From the NCBI RefSeq assembly GCF_001954275.1, contig NZ_MBEU01000002.1, positions 1 to 64,000 of the forward strand: a stretch of 64,000 nt of DNA, written 5' to 3'. The translations under genes and the position numbers were made by a program. Of this stretch, positions 14,695-22,981 are shown one piece after another (position 1 is the stretch's first letter; each line of letters begins with the position of its first letter). The notes beneath the pieces are model-generated. The model had not been told where the DNA came from. It saw only the letters and a list, made by a program, of their open reading frames with translations, and searched no databases. The DNA is from Mycobacterium sp. IS-836. Lineage in GTDB: Bacteria > Actinomycetota > Actinomycetes > Mycobacteriales > Mycobacteriaceae.

Positions 14695-17628
14695 TCACTG
14701 GGGCAGGTCAGCGACGGTCGGCTCGAAGGGGCGGACATTGTTCTTGTCGTGGCGGAAGTTGCTGGAGGCTTCGTAGACCTTCAGTTTGAGGCGGTTGATC
14801 GGGCCTAGCGGGCGGTGTGCGGCCAGCCCGCGCCACGAGTTGTAGGACAGCACGTCGTCGCCGAACCGGCGGCGGTCTGGGGAGTCCGGATTCTGTTGCT
14901 CGTAGCGGAGCTTGGCGACCCCGACATGGGGACTGACCTCTTCCGGCCACGGCACCGTCGCGTCCTCGATGGGCATCCGGGCCAGGTCGGTACACAGTTG
15001 GGCGCGCAACTCGAATTCGGCGCTATTGCTGGCGAAGAAGTCGAATACCTGGCTGCGGTAGGCGTCGTAGCCGCTGTCAGCTGGCAGCAGCTGACCGGCC
15101 AGTGTCTTGACCGACTCCGATAGCGGCACGATCTCGAATTTGGCGACATTGTCGCCCCACCGGATGGGCGCCGACGAATAGAAGTTCTGGCCCAGGATGT
15201 GGGTGTTGGGCTCGATGAAGATCTCCACGGCGTTGGGCAGCGCCACGCCAACCCGGGACAGGATGGATTTGGCCCGCGTGAGCGCCGCGCCGACGGCGCT
15301 TAGCCCCGGATCGGACAGGCGTGCCAACAGCCACGCCAGGGGCATGCCGCGCCGCAGGTAAGCCCGCACGTCGGCAAAGGGGAATTCCCGATGGGTGACC
15401 AGCAGGAAGTCCTGAGTCTTGGCGTCATCGGCGGCCAGGATGCGGTCGCCGGGCTCGTCCAGGAGCACCTTGATCGCCAGGCCGTGTACGCCGCGTATCT
15501 GGTCGCTTCGGATCACCCCGGAGGTGGTCGACAGCCGGGTGATCACTGGATAGGTGCGTGGGTGCGCGAACAGCCCCTGAGCCAGCTCGGGCCGCAGATC
15601 GGGATAGACGATCAGCTCGCCCCGCAGCACGGCCAACGTCTTGGCGTGGGCATCGCGCAGGCCGTGATGAAACTTCTTGTAGGCCCATTCGTTGTTGCCG
15701 TGCAACGCCTTGACGATTCCGTCGATCTCGCGGTCCTCTTCGGGGCCGGGCTGTTCGAGGGCGTCGCTGTAGGGGACGTATGTGGGCTGCGGGCCCGGTG
15801 GCGGGGGATAGCGGCGCACATCCGTTGGCGGCGGGGACATGCGGGTCCACGCACGCGCGGGTGTTCTTGGCCACGGGGCGAACGGATTCTTGACCGAGCG
15901 CAGGGTGGGCTCCAGGGCGGGGAAATGCCGCAGCAGCACGGTGCGCATCGAGTTGGTGTGCACCCAGTCCATGCCGGCTTCCGTGTACATCGCCGGGGTG
16001 AAGTCGGTGGTGAAGAAGCGGTCGCTTCGCAGCCGGCGGGAGGCCATCAGGATGAAGATACGAAAAGCGGTGTCGCTGAAGCCAAAACCCGGTGGCTTAG
16101 GCTCGGCGTAGAGGCCGATCATGAGATCGACGCGTTCGACGTCGCCGTAGATCTGGCGCAGTTCCTCGGCCCACGCCGGATTGTCGGTGAGTTCCTCGAA
16201 GGTGGCGGCGGGCTTGAGTCGAAGCATCCGCCGAAAAGCGTTGTAGCGCGGCACACCACGTTCCCGGATCCGCAGGATGTCCGCCGCGGCCAGGTCGATA
16301 GGAATGTCGTCGACCCGGTGGAAGTCCTGTAGGTGGATCGGAAAGTTGTGCAGCGTAATCTGGCCGGGGTTCGCGACCCCCATCGAGTAGAACAGGTCGT
16401 CGGTTTCCCACTGCGCCAAGCGGTCTCGGACGTGGGGCAGCGCCAGTTCGGGCAGTTCGTAGTGAGCCAGCTCCTTGTCGTCGCGCAGTGAGCGCACGAC
16501 GTAGTCGTCGGGGATCAGGGGATGCATGCGGTACACGGCGACGAATTCCTCGGTCAGCGAATACGGCACACCGTCGTGGTTGGTAGGTGATCCGGGGATG
16601 CCTTGCAGAACCTCACTCGGGGTGAGGCGGCCGTAGCGCCCATCAAAGCGCTGCCCGAGCACCCCGAACCAGTTGGCCCGCATGGCGGACTCGGTGGTGG
16701 GGTGGGCGATGATCGCCGGGGTCCACTCCAGGGTGTGAATCTTGGCCATCAGCGCCGAGTTGACCAGGCAGGCTTTGTCGTAGAGCTGCTGGTCCGTCAT
16801 CGTGGGATTGCGCAGGTGCAGTTCGCGGCAGATTGCGTTGTGCTCACGCAAGAACAGGGAGTGCAGCAGCGCCAACCCAAGCCAAAAGTTGGCCCTTATC
16901 GCCCCGTGCGGGTCAAGGTGGGTCTCGAGATCCTCCGGGTGCAGGCCGACGCCGTCGATCTTGACCTGCCCCAGCTCGCCAGTGCGCAGCCCGTTGGCGA
17001 ATCCCGCGGTGTTGCCGTAGATCTGGGATCCGTCCCACCAGTGGGTGTCCCGGGTGACGAAGGTGGGCGGTCCCGACGGATCCGGGCTGGGGTCGGGTGG
17101 AGTCCGTTTGATGGTCATGACGGGGTCGGGCCAAGGATCGGGGGGCTCGACGGGGATCTGCCAGGGGTTGTCGTCGATGGTGCCGTGGCTGAACCAGTCG
17201 TGGACCTCGAATTGGATCCAGGCGGCGGCCAGCAGGTTGAGCGTGGTCGCCGGCTTGAAGCTGTCGCGCCGGAGCAGCCGCTGGCTGATCAATCGGGGAT
17301 TGGGTTCCAGGATGCGGTCGGGTTCTTCTGGATAGGTCAATTCGGTCGCGACGTTTCGGCCGAATCGGCTGCCCAACGATCCCATCAGCGGGTTCTGCAG
17401 GTCGTTGTTCGTTCCGTCCAAGGTGCGGGCGTCGCGCACGGGAGTGACACCGTCATCCGCGGGCGGGCGGTCGTCGGATCCGCGACCGGTGTCGTAAAGA
17501 TTGTCCGCGCGCAGTTGCTCACGCAATCCGACGAGGACGGCGAGCCCCAACGGTTTGGGAAGTCTGGACCATCCGACCCATCGGTCTGTCAACTCTGCGA
17601 CTCGCACCAGTCGCTCGGCGAGCGTCAT
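14695..17628 (-). CDS. Fatty-acid alpha-dioxygenase fused to a catalase-related haem domain
   Basis: This 977-aa protein has two haem modules. Residues about 1-590 are an animal-type haem peroxidase of the alpha-dioxygenase group. Distal His143 lies in FEVHDWF. The cyclooxygenase-like tyrosine and proximal His occur as Y366-R-M-H369. The C-terminal block SRRLRSDRFFTTDF ... YTEAGMDWV is also typical of alpha-dioxygenases. That family converts fatty acids to 2-hydroperoxy acids. A Pro-rich linker (about 590-630) leads to a catalase-related domain (about 635-935) with a candidate distal His661 (RDAHAKT), the RLSTTSG ... RGVHGLAIKV core and a candidate proximal Tyr817 (NFYSSAPIRWGD). It lacks an obvious distal Asn. 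I infer the second domain consumes the hydroperoxide made by the first. ATG 17628. Confidence 0.88.
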   Translation of the reverse strand: MTLAERLVRVAELTDRWVGWSRLPKPLGLAVLVGLREQLRADNLYDTGRGSDDRPPADDGVTPVRDARTLDGTNNDLQNPLMGSLGSRFGRNVATELTYPEEPDRILEPNPRLISQRLLRRDSFKPATTLNLLAAAWIQFEVHDWFSHGTIDDNPWQIPVEPPDPWPDPVMTIKRTPPDPSPDPSGPPTFVTRDTHWWDGSQIYGNTAGFANGLRTGELGQVKIDGVGLHPEDLETHLDPHGAIRANFWLGLALLHSLFLREHNAICRELHLRNPTMTDQQLYDKACLVNSALMAKIHTLEWTPAIIAHPTTESAMRANWFGVLGQRFDGRYGRLTPSEVLQGIPGSPTNHDGVPYSLTEEFVAVYRMHPLIPDDYVVRSLRDDKELAHYELPELALPHVRDRLAQWETDDLFYSMGVANPGQITLHNFPIHLQDFHRVDDIPIDLAAADILRIRERGVPRYNAFRRMLRLKPAATFEELTDNPAWAEELRQIYGDVERVDLMIGLYAEPKPPGFGFSDTAFRIFILMASRRLRSDRFFTTDFTPAMYTEAGMDWVHTNSMRTVLLRHFPALEPTLRSVKNPFAPWPRTPARAWTRMSPPPTDVRRYPPPPGPQPTYVPYSDALEQPGPEEDREIDGIVKALHGNNEWAYKKFHHGLRDAHAKTLAVLRGELIVYPDLRPELAQGLFAHPRTYPVITRLSTTSGVIRSDQIRGVHGLAIKVLLDEPGDRILAADDAKTQDFLLVTHREFPFADVRAYLRRGMPLAWLLARLSDPGLSAVGAALTRAKSILSRVGVALPNAVEIFIEPNTHILGQNFYSSAPIRWGDNVAKFEIVPLSESVKTLAGQLLPADSGYDAYRSQVFDFFASNSAEFELRAQLCTDLARMPIEDATVPWPEEVSPHVGVAKLRYEQQNPDSPDRRRFGDDVLSYNSWRGLAAHRPLGPINRLKLKVYEASSNFRHDKNNVRPFEPTVADLPQ

Positions 17629-17917
17629 GATTGCCTCCGCTCAAATGGGTTTGACTGGCCCGCCGCGGAATCACCGCGCGGAGCCGAATAGGCATCGCGC
17701 ACCGGCCATCTGCGAGCCGGTCCGGCGGTGTCGTTGCTAACCGTCCACACGGTTGCTCCAGGTCGTCGTTCGCCGCTGATAGCTGAAGCTGAGGTGGACA
17801 CTAACAGTTCGTCGGGCATCGGGCGGGTGGATCCGCGCCCGCGCCGACCGCCGCGGCCACCGCTTTAACGCTGGCGTCGGTGCGGCGGCCGGGCAGGCAA
17901 CGGAACACCTAACGGGA

Positions 17918-18373
17918 TCAGCAGTGCGCCTGGTTAATCCGTGCGCCGGCGGCGGAGTCGAACCACACGGCTGGGAACGCGAAATTCTCGTCCCAGGTCG
18001 CCCATTCGTCCTCCCAAATCATCGGCGGGCCGATCAGCTTGGGGCTGGTCCACAACACGACGCCGTGCACGTCAAGCAAGGAGATGCCACCGTAGAACAC
18101 CCATCGGTCGTCGTCGTCACTGGACTTCACGTGTGCGAAGAAGTTCGCGGTCCCGTCGGCTTGGATCGTCAGCATCTCGTCCTGCAGCACACAGTCACCG
18201 ATATGCGTGACACCCGACCAAACCCACCACTTTTTCGCCACATCGAACGGGGTCGGCTCGGGATGGTCGCGCACGTCGCTCAGAAGATCCACCGGTGGTA
18301 TGTGCTTGCACGCCGGCTCTGGGCGCCGGTCCACGGTCGGCTCGGCGTTGACGGCGTCATTGTCAATGGTCAT
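17918..18373 (-). CDS. Conserved hypothetical protein, 151 aa
   Basis: A soluble protein with a Trp-rich core (AKKWWVWSGVTHIGD, DRWVFYGGISLLD, IWEDEWATWDENFAFPAVWFD). The pattern suggests a beta-rich fold and resembles small uncharacterised actinobacterial proteins, but no catalytic motif or signal peptide is present. ATG 18373 follows a GGAGC ribosome-binding site. A 14-bp GC-rich inverted repeat at 18404-18417 lies just upstream. Divergent from the MmpL gene. Confidence 0.65.
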   Translation of the reverse strand: MTIDNDAVNAEPTVDRRPEPACKHIPPVDLLSDVRDHPEPTPFDVAKKWWVWSGVTHIGDCVLQDEMLTIQADGTANFFAHVKSSDDDDRWVFYGGISLLDVHGVVLWTSPKLIGPPMIWEDEWATWDENFAFPAVWFDSAAGARINQAHC

Positions 18374-18527
18374 TTCATGCTCCTAACGGCGTTGGGATCG
18401 CCTGCACCGACCGGTGCGGCCGTTCCCACATTCCGTCGTTCGCTGGCCGCGACGCACGCGTAGTGGACTACGCGAACCGGGCCCGACGGCAGCGCGAGCC
18501 GCGCCCATTCGCCTTGACCACAGAGAA

Positions 18528-18555
18528 GTAGCGTCGCTACGGTAGCATCGCTACC
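18528..18555. promoter_or_regulatory. Two adjacent palindromes, probable TetR operators of the mmpL-tetR operon
   Basis: GTAGC-GTC-GCTAC (18528-18540) is followed at once by GGTAGC-ATC-GCTACC (18541-18555). Both have the same arms and a 3-bp centre, and the centres are 14 bp apart. They end 18 bp before the mmpL ATG, overlapping the expected promoter. The TetR gene at the end of the operon (20780) is the natural candidate for binding them. Confidence 0.8.
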
Positions 18556-18573
18556 TTATTGCGAAGGATCCTG

Positions 18574-20814
18574 ATGCTGGAACGGTTAACGAGGTTTGTT
18601 GTCGGCGCACCGCGACTGGTCTTGGGGGCGGCATTGTTGGTGGCAATCGCCGCCGCGGTGTTCGGTCTCCCGGTTGCCAGGCACCTTGCCGCGGGTGGGC
18701 AGCAGGACCCGACGTCCGAATCGGCGCGGGTGGCCCAGATTCTCGTCGACAAGTTCGGTATCAGTGATCAGTCGCTGGTCTTGATGCTGAGCAGTGGCCA
18801 GGGCGCAAAGGCTCCTGCCGTGGCCAAGGTCGCCGGCGAATTGGAAGCCGAGCTGCGCCGTTCCGGTGTGGTGCTGAATTTGACGTCCGCATGGAGTGCG
18901 CCGCCCCCGGTCGCGGCTCAGTTGTTCAGCAAGGACGGCAAGTCCGGGATGATTGTGGCGGGCCTGATCGGCGGAGAGAACGACGCGCAAAAGCACGCCG
19001 GCACGCTGATCAAAAGCCTCGGACACGATCGCGACGGGGTCTCGGTGCGCGCCGGCGGCATGGCCACCGTCTACGGCCAGATCACTAAGCAGACCGAGCG
19101 CGACCTGATGACCATGGAATTGATCGCGATACCGGTGACTTTCGTTGCGCTGGTGTCGATTTTCGGTGGTCTCAACGCGGCGCTCCTACCGCTGGTGGTG
19201 GGCTTGTTCTCGATCTTTGGGGCGATGTCCGTGCTGCGCGCGCTGACCTATTTCACCGACGTGTCGATCTTCTCCCTCAACCTGACCATCGCGATGGGGC
19301 TCGGGCTGGCTATCGACTATTCACTGCTGATCATCAACCGGTATCGAGAAGAGGTCGCCTCCGGGATGAGTCGAGACGAGGCGCTGGTGTTGACCATGCG
19401 CACGTCGGGGCGGACCGTGTTGTTCGCCGCCCTGACCGTGGCGCTGGCGCTGGTTTCGCTGGTGCTTTTCCCGATGTACTTCCTCAGGTCGTTCGCGTAT
19501 GCCGGAGTGGCGGTAGTGAGCGTGGGCGCGGTGGCGGCGCTGGTGATCGTTCCCGCGGTCATCACGCTGCTCGGCGATCGCATCGATGCCCTCGACATCC
19601 GTCGGCTCCTGCGACGGATCACGCGCCGTCCAGAGCCCGTTATCCGGGACATCACCGAGACGTTTTGGTACCGGATCGCCAAACGTGTTATGGCACATGC
19701 CATTCCGATAGCCGTGGCAATAGTCGCCGCGCTGCTCTTTCTGGGACTGCCGTTTCTCAGCGTAAAGCTCGGCTTTCCCGACGATCGGACACTGCCAACG
19801 TCGGCGTCGGCCCGCCAAGTGGGGGACGAAATGCGGACCAATTTCAACAACGACGACGCCACGAACCTCTCCGTCATCGTCGAGCATGTGACGGGGCCCG
19901 CGGGCCAACAGCTGGACGGCTACGCCGCCGAGCTCTCGCGCGTGCAAGGGGTTGCCAGCGTATCGGCGCCAACCGGTGCCTACGTCAACGGAAACAAGGC
20001 CGGCCCGGCGGCGATGCAAACCGGAATCAAAAACGACACGGCGCTTTTCACCGTGCAGACCAAGGTCGAGCCGTATACGGCGGCCGCCGAACGCCAGCTC
20101 GATGCCCTGCACGCTATACCGGCGCCCGGGGGCGCACATCCGATGATCGGCGGTGGCGCGCAACTGGACCGCGATGCCGTTAACGGCATACTCTCTCGGC
20201 TGCCGTGGGTGCTGGGCGTCATCGCCGTCGTGACCTTCGCACTGCTGTTCATGCTGACCGGCTCGGTGGTGCTGCCGCTAAAAGCGTTGGCTCTCAACGT
20301 TATATCCCTGACGGCGACGTTCGGGGCCCTGGTGTGGATATTCCAGCAAGGCCACCTCGGTGCGTTGGGCACCGCGCCCACCGGGACGATCACCTCGAAC
20401 ATGCCCGTTCTGATGTTCTGCATCGCCTTCGGACTGTCGATGGACTACGAGGTATTTCTGATGTCCCGCATTCGGGAGTATTGGATGAACTCGGGCCGCA
20501 CCCGGGCCGACAACGACGAATCGGTCGCGCTGGGTGTGGCCCGCACCGGCCGCGTGATCACCGCCGCCGCCGTGATCATGTCGATCTCATTCGCCGCGCT
20601 CATCGCCGCACAAGTCTCGTTCATGAGAATGTTCGGGACCGGCCTGACCATCGCAATCCTGATGGACGCCACCATCATACGAATGCTGCTGGTGCCCGCC
20701 TTCATGAGGATCTTGGGCCGGCTCAACTGGTGGGCACCCCCGGCTTTGGTGCGCTGGCATGCCCGCTGGGGGATCACCGATGAGCCGCTCGAAGAAAACG
20801 CCTATGCATCCTGA
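18574..20814 (+). CDS. MmpL/RND-family membrane transporter
   Basis: The 746-aa protein has the RND MmpL layout in two repeats: one N-terminal helix, an extracytoplasmic domain, five or six helices (including IAMGLGLAIDYSLLIINRYREE), a second periplasmic loop and a second helix bundle (ISLTATFGALVWIFQQG, IAFGLSMDYEVFLMSRIREYW). Asp-Tyr pairs in both bundles match the proton-relay positions of the family. It is shorter than lipid-exporting MmpLs and closer to the YdfJ/ActII-3 type. ATG 18574 follows GAAGGA; TTG 18559 is an alternative. Substrate unknown; coupled to the downstream tetR. Confidence 0.9.
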   Translation: MLERLTRFVVGAPRLVLGAALLVAIAAAVFGLPVARHLAAGGQQDPTSESARVAQILVDKFGISDQSLVLMLSSGQGAKAPAVAKVAGELEAELRRSGVVLNLTSAWSAPPPVAAQLFSKDGKSGMIVAGLIGGENDAQKHAGTLIKSLGHDRDGVSVRAGGMATVYGQITKQTERDLMTMELIAIPVTFVALVSIFGGLNAALLPLVVGLFSIFGAMSVLRALTYFTDVSIFSLNLTIAMGLGLAIDYSLLIINRYREEVASGMSRDEALVLTMRTSGRTVLFAALTVALALVSLVLFPMYFLRSFAYAGVAVVSVGAVAALVIVPAVITLLGDRIDALDIRRLLRRITRRPEPVIRDITETFWYRIAKRVMAHAIPIAVAIVAALLFLGLPFLSVKLGFPDDRTLPTSASARQVGDEMRTNFNNDDATNLSVIVEHVTGPAGQQLDGYAAELSRVQGVASVSAPTGAYVNGNKAGPAAMQTGIKNDTALFTVQTKVEPYTAAAERQLDALHAIPAPGGAHPMIGGGAQLDRDAVNGILSRLPWVLGVIAVVTFALLFMLTGSVVLPLKALALNVISLTATFGALVWIFQQGHLGALGTAPTGTITSNMPVLMFCIAFGLSMDYEVFLMSRIREYWMNSGRTRADNDESVALGVARTGRVITAAAVIMSISFAALIAAQVSFMRMFGTGLTIAILMDATIIRMLLVPAFMRILGRLNWWAPPALVRWHARWGITDEPLEENAYAS

Positions 20815-21454
20815 AACGCGTCGGCAACGCCTGCCCCGGGGATCGGGCGGTCAGCTGCGTGAGCAAATCATCGACACGGCAACGGAACTCATCATCGCGT
20901 CGGGAGACACCAAGGCACCCTCGACGCGAGAAGTAACCCGGGCGCTGAACATCTCCGCCCCTTCGCTCTATCGGCATTTCGCCGACAAAGACGAGCTGCT
21001 CGACGCCGTGTGCGCGAAGTACTATCGCCGGCTCGGCGAGGTCATGCAAGACGCCGCGCGCGACCTACCGACCCCACTGGAACGATTGCATGCCCTGGGC
21101 ATCGCCTACGTGCAATTCGCGGTCGCGACACCGCTGATGTATCGGGTGGCTACCGGCGCTCCGCCACGGCGGGGAAGCGACTTCGACGAGACGCTCATCA
21201 GCTCGGCCTTCGTCCACCTGCAAGACACCGTGCAGGAACTCATCGACCAAAAGTTGTTCCCGCCAGGTGATTCCGTCGCACCCGCGCTGCAGCTCTGGGC
21301 GGCGGCCCACGGTGTTGCGTCTCTCCTCATCACCAAGCCGTACCTCCCATGGGGGGACGCCGAAGCGTTCACGAACAACGTCCTGCGTGCCGTGTGTATC
21401 GGACAAGCGGTTGACGGTCTGGATCTCTCCGTGTTGCTTCCCCGCGGGGAATGA
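20780..21454 (+). CDS. TetR-family regulator of the mmpL operon
   Basis: The 224-aa protein has an N-terminal helix-turn-helix (LREQIIDTATELIIASG, ISAPSLYRHFADKDELLDAVCAKYYRRLGEV) and a WHG-type C-terminal ligand domain. ATG 20780 follows CTGGGGG and lies 35 bp inside the mmpL gene, so the pair is co-translated. It probably represses the operon through the tandem palindromes at 18528-18555. Ligand unknown; by analogy it may be a compound exported by the MmpL protein. Confidence 0.9.
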   Translation: MSRSKKTPMHPETRRQRLPRGSGGQLREQIIDTATELIIASGDTKAPSTREVTRALNISAPSLYRHFADKDELLDAVCAKYYRRLGEVMQDAARDLPTPLERLHALGIAYVQFAVATPLMYRVATGAPPRRGSDFDETLISSAFVHLQDTVQELIDQKLFPPGDSVAPALQLWAAAHGVASLLITKPYLPWGDAEAFTNNVLRAVCIGQAVDGLDLSVLLPRGE

Positions 21455-21522
21455 TCTCAGCGTTTTCTCAGCGCGGTTATCGTAGGCATGCAGGAAAACC
21501 GAGGCCGGAAGGTCACTGCTAG

Positions 21523-22308
21523 ATGAGCGACATGACGAAAGAGGCGCTGACCAAGGTCCCGGCGGTCACTCTGGGGTTCTGGGTCATCAAGATCTTGGCG
21601 ACGACGCTGGGCGAGACCGGCGGCGACACCGTGACGATGACGCTGAACTGGGGCTACGTCGCGGGCGTCGTCCTCTTCGGCATCGCCCTGGTTGTCCTGG
21701 TTGCGGCGCAGATCTTCGCCCAACGCTTCCACGCGAGCCTGTACTGGGCGACGATCGTCGCCTCGACAACCTTCGGCACGACGCTGGCCGACTTCGCCGA
21801 CCGGCAGTTGGGAATCGGCTACACGGGCGGATCACTTCTGCTTCTCGCCTGCCTTCTGGCCACCCTGGGGTTGTGGCGGTGGACGCAGGGAACGGTGTCC
21901 GTGAGCACCGTTTCGACGCCGAAGGTGGAGGCGTTCTACTGGGCGACGATCACGTTTTCGCAGACGCTGGGCACCGCCCTCGGCGATTGGCTCGCCGATA
22001 CCCGCGGATTCGGTTACGAGCGCGGGGCATTGGTATTCACCACGGCTCTGCTCGTGGTCGTCGCCTTGTACTACTGGACCAGCGTGTCGCGGGTGACCCT
22101 GTTCTGGGTGGCGTTCATCCTGACGCGGCCCCTGGGCGCGACCGTCGGCGACTTCCTCGACAAGCCGGTCGCCGACGGCGGCTTGGCCTTGAGCCGTCCG
22201 CTGGCGTCGGCGGTCATCGCGGTCATCATCGTCGCGTTGCTCATCGTCCTGCCCCAACGCGCGGGACGTCACCCGGGCCAGGCGGAAGCCGCGCGCGAAG
22301 TAGCGTGA
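21523..22308 (+). CDS. COG4705-type membrane protein
   Basis: The 261-aa integral membrane protein has about eight helices arranged as repeated units, each containing a conserved TLGD/TFGTTLADF-like segment (TTLGETGGDTVTMTLN, ASTTFGTTLADFADR, FSQTLGTALGDWLAD, TRPLGATVGDFLDKP). This repeat is characteristic of the COG4705 family of unknown function, sometimes linked to metal or two-component loci. It lies 4 bp before the response regulator gene, so they form an operon. Confidence 0.85.
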   Translation: MSDMTKEALTKVPAVTLGFWVIKILATTLGETGGDTVTMTLNWGYVAGVVLFGIALVVLVAAQIFAQRFHASLYWATIVASTTFGTTLADFADRQLGIGYTGGSLLLLACLLATLGLWRWTQGTVSVSTVSTPKVEAFYWATITFSQTLGTALGDWLADTRGFGYERGALVFTTALLVVVALYYWTSVSRVTLFWVAFILTRPLGATVGDFLDKPVADGGLALSRPLASAVIAVIIVALLIVLPQRAGRHPGQAEAAREVA

Positions 22309-22312
22309 CGAC

Positions 22313-22981
22313 ATGAGAGTCCTGCTCGTCGAGGACGAGCCACGACTGTCGGCGACTCTGGCCATGGGACTCAAGGCCGAGGGCTTCGTCGTCGTGGCGG
22401 TCGGTAACGGCGTCGAGGGCCTGCGGGAGGCCGTCGACAACAGCTTCGATGTCGTTGTCCTCGACATCATGCTCCCCGGCTACAGCGGATACGAGGTGCT
22501 GCGTCGAATGCGGGCACAGGATGTCTGGACACCGGTGCTGATGCTGACCGCGAAGGATGGCGAATACGACGAGACCGATGCGCTCGATCTCGGAGCGGAC
22601 GACTATCTGACAAAACCATTTTCATTCAGGGTTCTCGTCGCGCGCCTGCGCGCATTGGTGCGTCGCGGCGCACCCGAGCGGCCCGCCGTGTTGACCGCCG
22701 GATCTCTGTCCCTGGATCCCGCGCGGCACACCGTGCAACGTGATTCGACCCCGATCACGCTGACCCCCCGCGAGTATGGGGTGTTGGAGTTCCTCATGCG
22801 CAACAAGGACACGGTCGTGACGAAGGCCGAGATATTGCGCAACGTGTGGGACGCGCACTACCAAGGTCCCGACAACGTTGTCGAGGTCTACGTGGGGTAT
22901 GTGCGCCGCAAGATCGACGCCCCCTTCGGCACGAACACCATCGAGACGGTCCGAGGCGTCGGTTACCGGTTGTTGTGCTGA
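22313..22981 (+). CDS. OmpR-family response regulator
   Basis: The 222-aa regulator has a receiver domain (VLLVEDEPRLSATLAMGL, phosphoacceptor Asp in VVVLDIMLPGYSG, Thr in LMLTAKDG, Lys in DDYLTKPF) and a C-terminal winged helix (LTPREYGVLEFLMRN, VVEVYVGYVRRKID, VRGVGYRL). All signalling residues are present. Cotranscribed with the COG4705 gene. Its last 19 bp overlap the end of the convergent sensor-kinase gene. Confidence 0.95.
   Translation: MRVLLVEDEPRLSATLAMGLKAEGFVVVAVGNGVEGLREAVDNSFDVVVLDIMLPGYSGYEVLRRMRAQDVWTPVLMLTAKDGEYDETDALDLGADDYLTKPFSFRVLVARLRALVRRGAPERPAVLTAGSLSLDPARHTVQRDSTPITLTPREYGVLEFLMRNKDTVVTKAEILRNVWDAHYQGPDNVVEVYVGYVRRKIDAPFGTNTIETVRGVGYRLLC

Noticed and set aside
17625..17819. 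64-codon minus-strand frame upstream of the dioxygenase gene
   Set aside because: Atypical composition and overlap with the expected promoter region; the 290-bp gap shows no convincing gene.
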